Origin: Rhodococcus tibetensis
GTDB taxonomy: Bacteria; Actinomycetota; Actinomycetes; Mycobacteriales; Mycobacteriaceae
Length of the DNA: 64,000 nt
Direction of reading: 5' to 3'
NCBI RefSeq assembly: GCF_024438035.1
Contig: NZ_JANFQF010000026.1
Location: 1-64,000 of the forward strand
The notes under the pieces were generated by a model that was not told where the DNA came from, did not search any database, and was given only the letters and a program-made list of their open reading frames with translations. The stretch's first letter is position 1. Each line of letters opens with the position of its first letter. A program made the translations under genes and the position numbers. Shown here one piece after another: positions 58,999 to 64,000 of this stretch.

Positions 58999-59591
58999 TG
59001 CGGTGGACCCGAATGGATGACGGTGAGCTCACTGCGGGTGACGGCGCGGCCAGTGGATACTTCCCACGACTGCGTCCGCGCCCAGCGCTCGAAAGACAGC
59101 AGTCCGGTCTTGTCTGCGGTCTCGTAGTCCGCGTAGTCGACGAGGCCGCTCGGCGCCGTTCCGGTGGTGCCTTCCGCGGTGAACGAGGCAGTGCCCCGCT
59201 CGATCTGCCGGTGCACCCTGTCGTCGAGGATCACGTCGCCGTTCGGCTCGAGGCCGGTGCCTTCGCGCCGCATCCACAGCGTCATCTCCAAGTTGCCCTC
59301 GTCGTTCTCGACGGTCAGCCAGCGCTGCCCGGTCGAGCCGTCGAGCAGGTGTTCGTGCCAGATGTACCCCTCTTCGTCGAGGGTGATGGTGCCGCGCACC
59401 ACGTGGTCGATGCCCGCGTACGTGATGATGTCGCCGACACCGATCTTGTACGGGTCGTACACCTCGGGGTAGTCGGCGAGCGGGTCGACGCGGGCTGCGG
59501 GCGCAGACTTCTTGCTTGTCCGGCTCCGCAGGATCAGCACGATGCCGACGATCACGACAACGATCAGCACCAGCAACAGCAGCTTGGTCAA
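58995..59591 (-). CDS. DUF4178 membrane-anchored protein
   Basis: A 198-residue protein with one N-terminal membrane helix (about residues 3-22), a basic stop-transfer, and a soluble DUF4178 domain: KIGVGDIITYAGIDHVVRG, YIWHEHLLD, RWLTVENDEG and the later GLLSFERW. TTG at 59591 is chosen because GGAGAGA stands just before it and the helix then begins at residue 3; upstream codons are proline-rich and lack homology. It is the first gene of the operon and shares its promoter region with the divergent siderophore genes. Confidence 0.8.
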   Translation of the reverse strand: MTKLLLLVLIVVVIVGIVLILRSRTSKKSAPAARVDPLADYPEVYDPYKIGVGDIITYAGIDHVVRGTITLDEEGYIWHEHLLDGSTGQRWLTVENDEGNLEMTLWMRREGTGLEPNGDVILDDRVHRQIERGTASFTAEGTTGTAPSGLVDYADYETADKTGLLSFERWARTQSWEVSTGRAVTRSELTVIHSGPPQ

Positions 59592-59724
59592 CGGTCTCTC
59601 CTGGCTCGGCGGTTCCGGCACGTGAGGTCCGTGACCGGCCCCCACCGGTCTGTCACCTTACTGTGCGACGCCTTGTCCGGTCTTCCCCGAGCGCAAGAGG
59701 TACCGATTGCACAAGCGACATAGC

Positions 59725-59743
59725 CAAGGCTAGCCTAACCAAA
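59725..59743. promoter_or_regulatory. IdeR/DtxR-type iron box
   Basis: CAAGGCTAGCCTAACCAAA matches the 19-base consensus TTAGGTTAGSCTAACCTAA at 15 of 19 positions. It is centred 55 bases before the isochorismatase start. Iron-loaded IdeR/DmdR bound here would shut off the siderophore genes; the divergent DUF4178 operon shares the region and might respond too. Confidence 0.75.
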
Positions 59744-59788
59744 TGTTCGAGGGGTTCCATCAAGGTTCGACCGACAGTGAGGGAATAC

Positions 59789-60436
59789 ATGGCCATCCCG
59801 CCGATTTCGCCGTACCCGATTCCGGAAGTTCACGAAGTGCCCGAATCGAAAGTCTCCTGGCGTCTCGACCCCCGACGATCCGCACTGCTCATCCACGACA
59901 TGCAGAACTATTTCGTCGACGCCTACGACGTGCGGTCGGAGCCGATGTCGACCGCTCTCGCCAATATGATCCGGATCCGCGAAGTCTGCTCGCTCGCAGG
60001 AATCCCGGTCGTCTACACGATGCAGCCCGGGGACCAGCACCCCTCACGTCGTGGCATTCTCGCCGATTTCTGGGGGCCCGGCCTTTCGTCCGGGCGCGAC
60101 ACCGAGGTGATCGAACCGCTGGCACCACGCGCCGGCGACATCCAGGTGACGAAGTGGCGGTACTCGGCATTTCAGCGCACGGACCTCCGGCAATTGCTGG
60201 GCCACCACGGGCGTGACCAGCTGATCGTCACCGGGGTCTACACGCACATGGGATGCATGCTCAGCGCGGCCGAGGCCTTCATGTCGGACGTAGCGCCCTT
60301 CCTCGTCTCCGACGCGACCGCCGATTTCAGTCGCGAAGAACATGTGATGGCACTGACGTATGCGTCCAAACGATGCGGTTCGGTGCTCACCACCGACGCC
60401 CTGGTATCCGCGCTCACCCCCCTCGAAGTCGGCTGA
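59789..60436 (+). CDS. Isochorismatase without aryl-carrier domain
   Basis: A 215-residue hydrolase that converts isochorismate to 2,3-dihydro-2,3-dihydroxybenzoate on the way to 2,3-dihydroxybenzoate. The catalytic Asp is in LLIHDMQNYFVDAY near residue 38, the Lys in DIQVTKWRYSAF near 122, and GVYTHMGCMLSAAEAFM near 155 matches EntB/DhbB closely. It ends about 70 residues short of EntB, so the aryl-carrier domain that would hold dihydroxybenzoate must be encoded elsewhere. GTGAGGGA precedes the ATG at 59789. Transcription is probably iron-repressed through the box upstream. Confidence 0.88.
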   Translation: MAIPPISPYPIPEVHEVPESKVSWRLDPRRSALLIHDMQNYFVDAYDVRSEPMSTALANMIRIREVCSLAGIPVVYTMQPGDQHPSRRGILADFWGPGLSSGRDTEVIEPLAPRAGDIQVTKWRYSAFQRTDLRQLLGHHGRDQLIVTGVYTHMGCMLSAAEAFMSDVAPFLVSDATADFSREEHVMALTYASKRCGSVLTTDALVSALTPLEVG

Positions 60437-60495
60437 TCACCGCAGAGGTCACCACCGAAGAACCACACGCCGACAAGTACCAGGAGCACCGCCAG

Positions 60496-64000
<3,505 letters not shown>

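Overview
The window looks like a high-GC actinobacterial chromosome, most probably Rhodococcus of the jostii/opacus group. The reasons are a uniformly high GC content, many GTG starts, tight 4-base ATGA/GTGA gene overlaps, an unusually dense set of CoA-ester catabolic genes, actinobacteria-specific DUF families (DUF5313, DUF4247, DUF2617), and an IdeR-type iron box in front of a catechol siderophore locus. The genus assignment is inference from style and content; no rRNA or other phylogenetic marker is present.

Layout. 1-4.1 kb is accessory or decayed: the 5' end of an IS630-type transposase, a membrane protein of unknown role, a decayed ORF, a MerR/SDR pair beside an 18-bp perfect palindrome, an Lsr2-like remnant and a TetR regulator. 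4.2-11.0 kb is a beta-oxidation operon (SCP-x thiolase, SRPBCC, MaoC-type hydratase, SDR, double-length acyl-CoA dehydrogenase, CaiB/BaiF CoA-transferase). 11.0-18.9 kb is mixed: F420/PPOX oxidoreductase, Lrp with azlCD, a PAS-GAF-GGDEF diguanylate cyclase, a DUF4436 protein, ArsR with an ArsI/CadI enzyme, an amidohydrolase, RNase HI and an AlkA-like glycosylase. 18.9-21.6 kb is a cobalt/nickel ECF importer (cbiMNQO) behind an SmtB/CzrA-like dyad. 21.7-25.5 kb holds a methyltransferase, a small secreted protein, a frameshifted OhrR/MarR gene, a DUF5313 protein and a VapBC-type toxin-antitoxin pair.

25.6-33.3 kb is a second acyl-CoA cluster (CoA-transferase with ArsR regulator, divergent acyl-CoA ligase, MBL hydrolase, two crotonases, two LysR regulators). 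33.3-42.9 kb is a third: a six-gene minus-strand operon (MFS permease, thiolase, SDR, AMP ligase, SDR, thiolase) divergent from two acyl-CoA dehydrogenases. 42.9-45.2 kb is a patch of decay: a TAXI-type TRAP binding protein with an amber codon, a truncated response regulator, and an MHS-family permease with two opposite frameshifts. 45.3-51.0 kb is a fourth catabolic group (CoA-transferase plus glutaryl-CoA-dehydrogenase-like enzyme, a divergent LacI regulator with a strong operator, an acyl-CoA ligase). 51.2-55.9 kb is a homogentisate (tyrosine/phenylalanine) operon, hmgA / unknown protein / fahA / crotonase, with a MarR regulator and two matching 18-bp operators.

56.0-59.6 kb is a five-gene envelope operon of largely unknown function (DUF4178, DUF2617, DUF4247 lipoprotein, DUF350, membrane spermidine-synthase-like protein). 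From 59.7 kb to the end is an iron-regulated siderophore locus: an isochorismatase lacking a carrier domain, then an NRPS whose first adenylation domain carries a threonine-like code. That would fit a dihydroxybenzoyl-threonine siderophore such as rhodochelin. The NRPS runs off the window.
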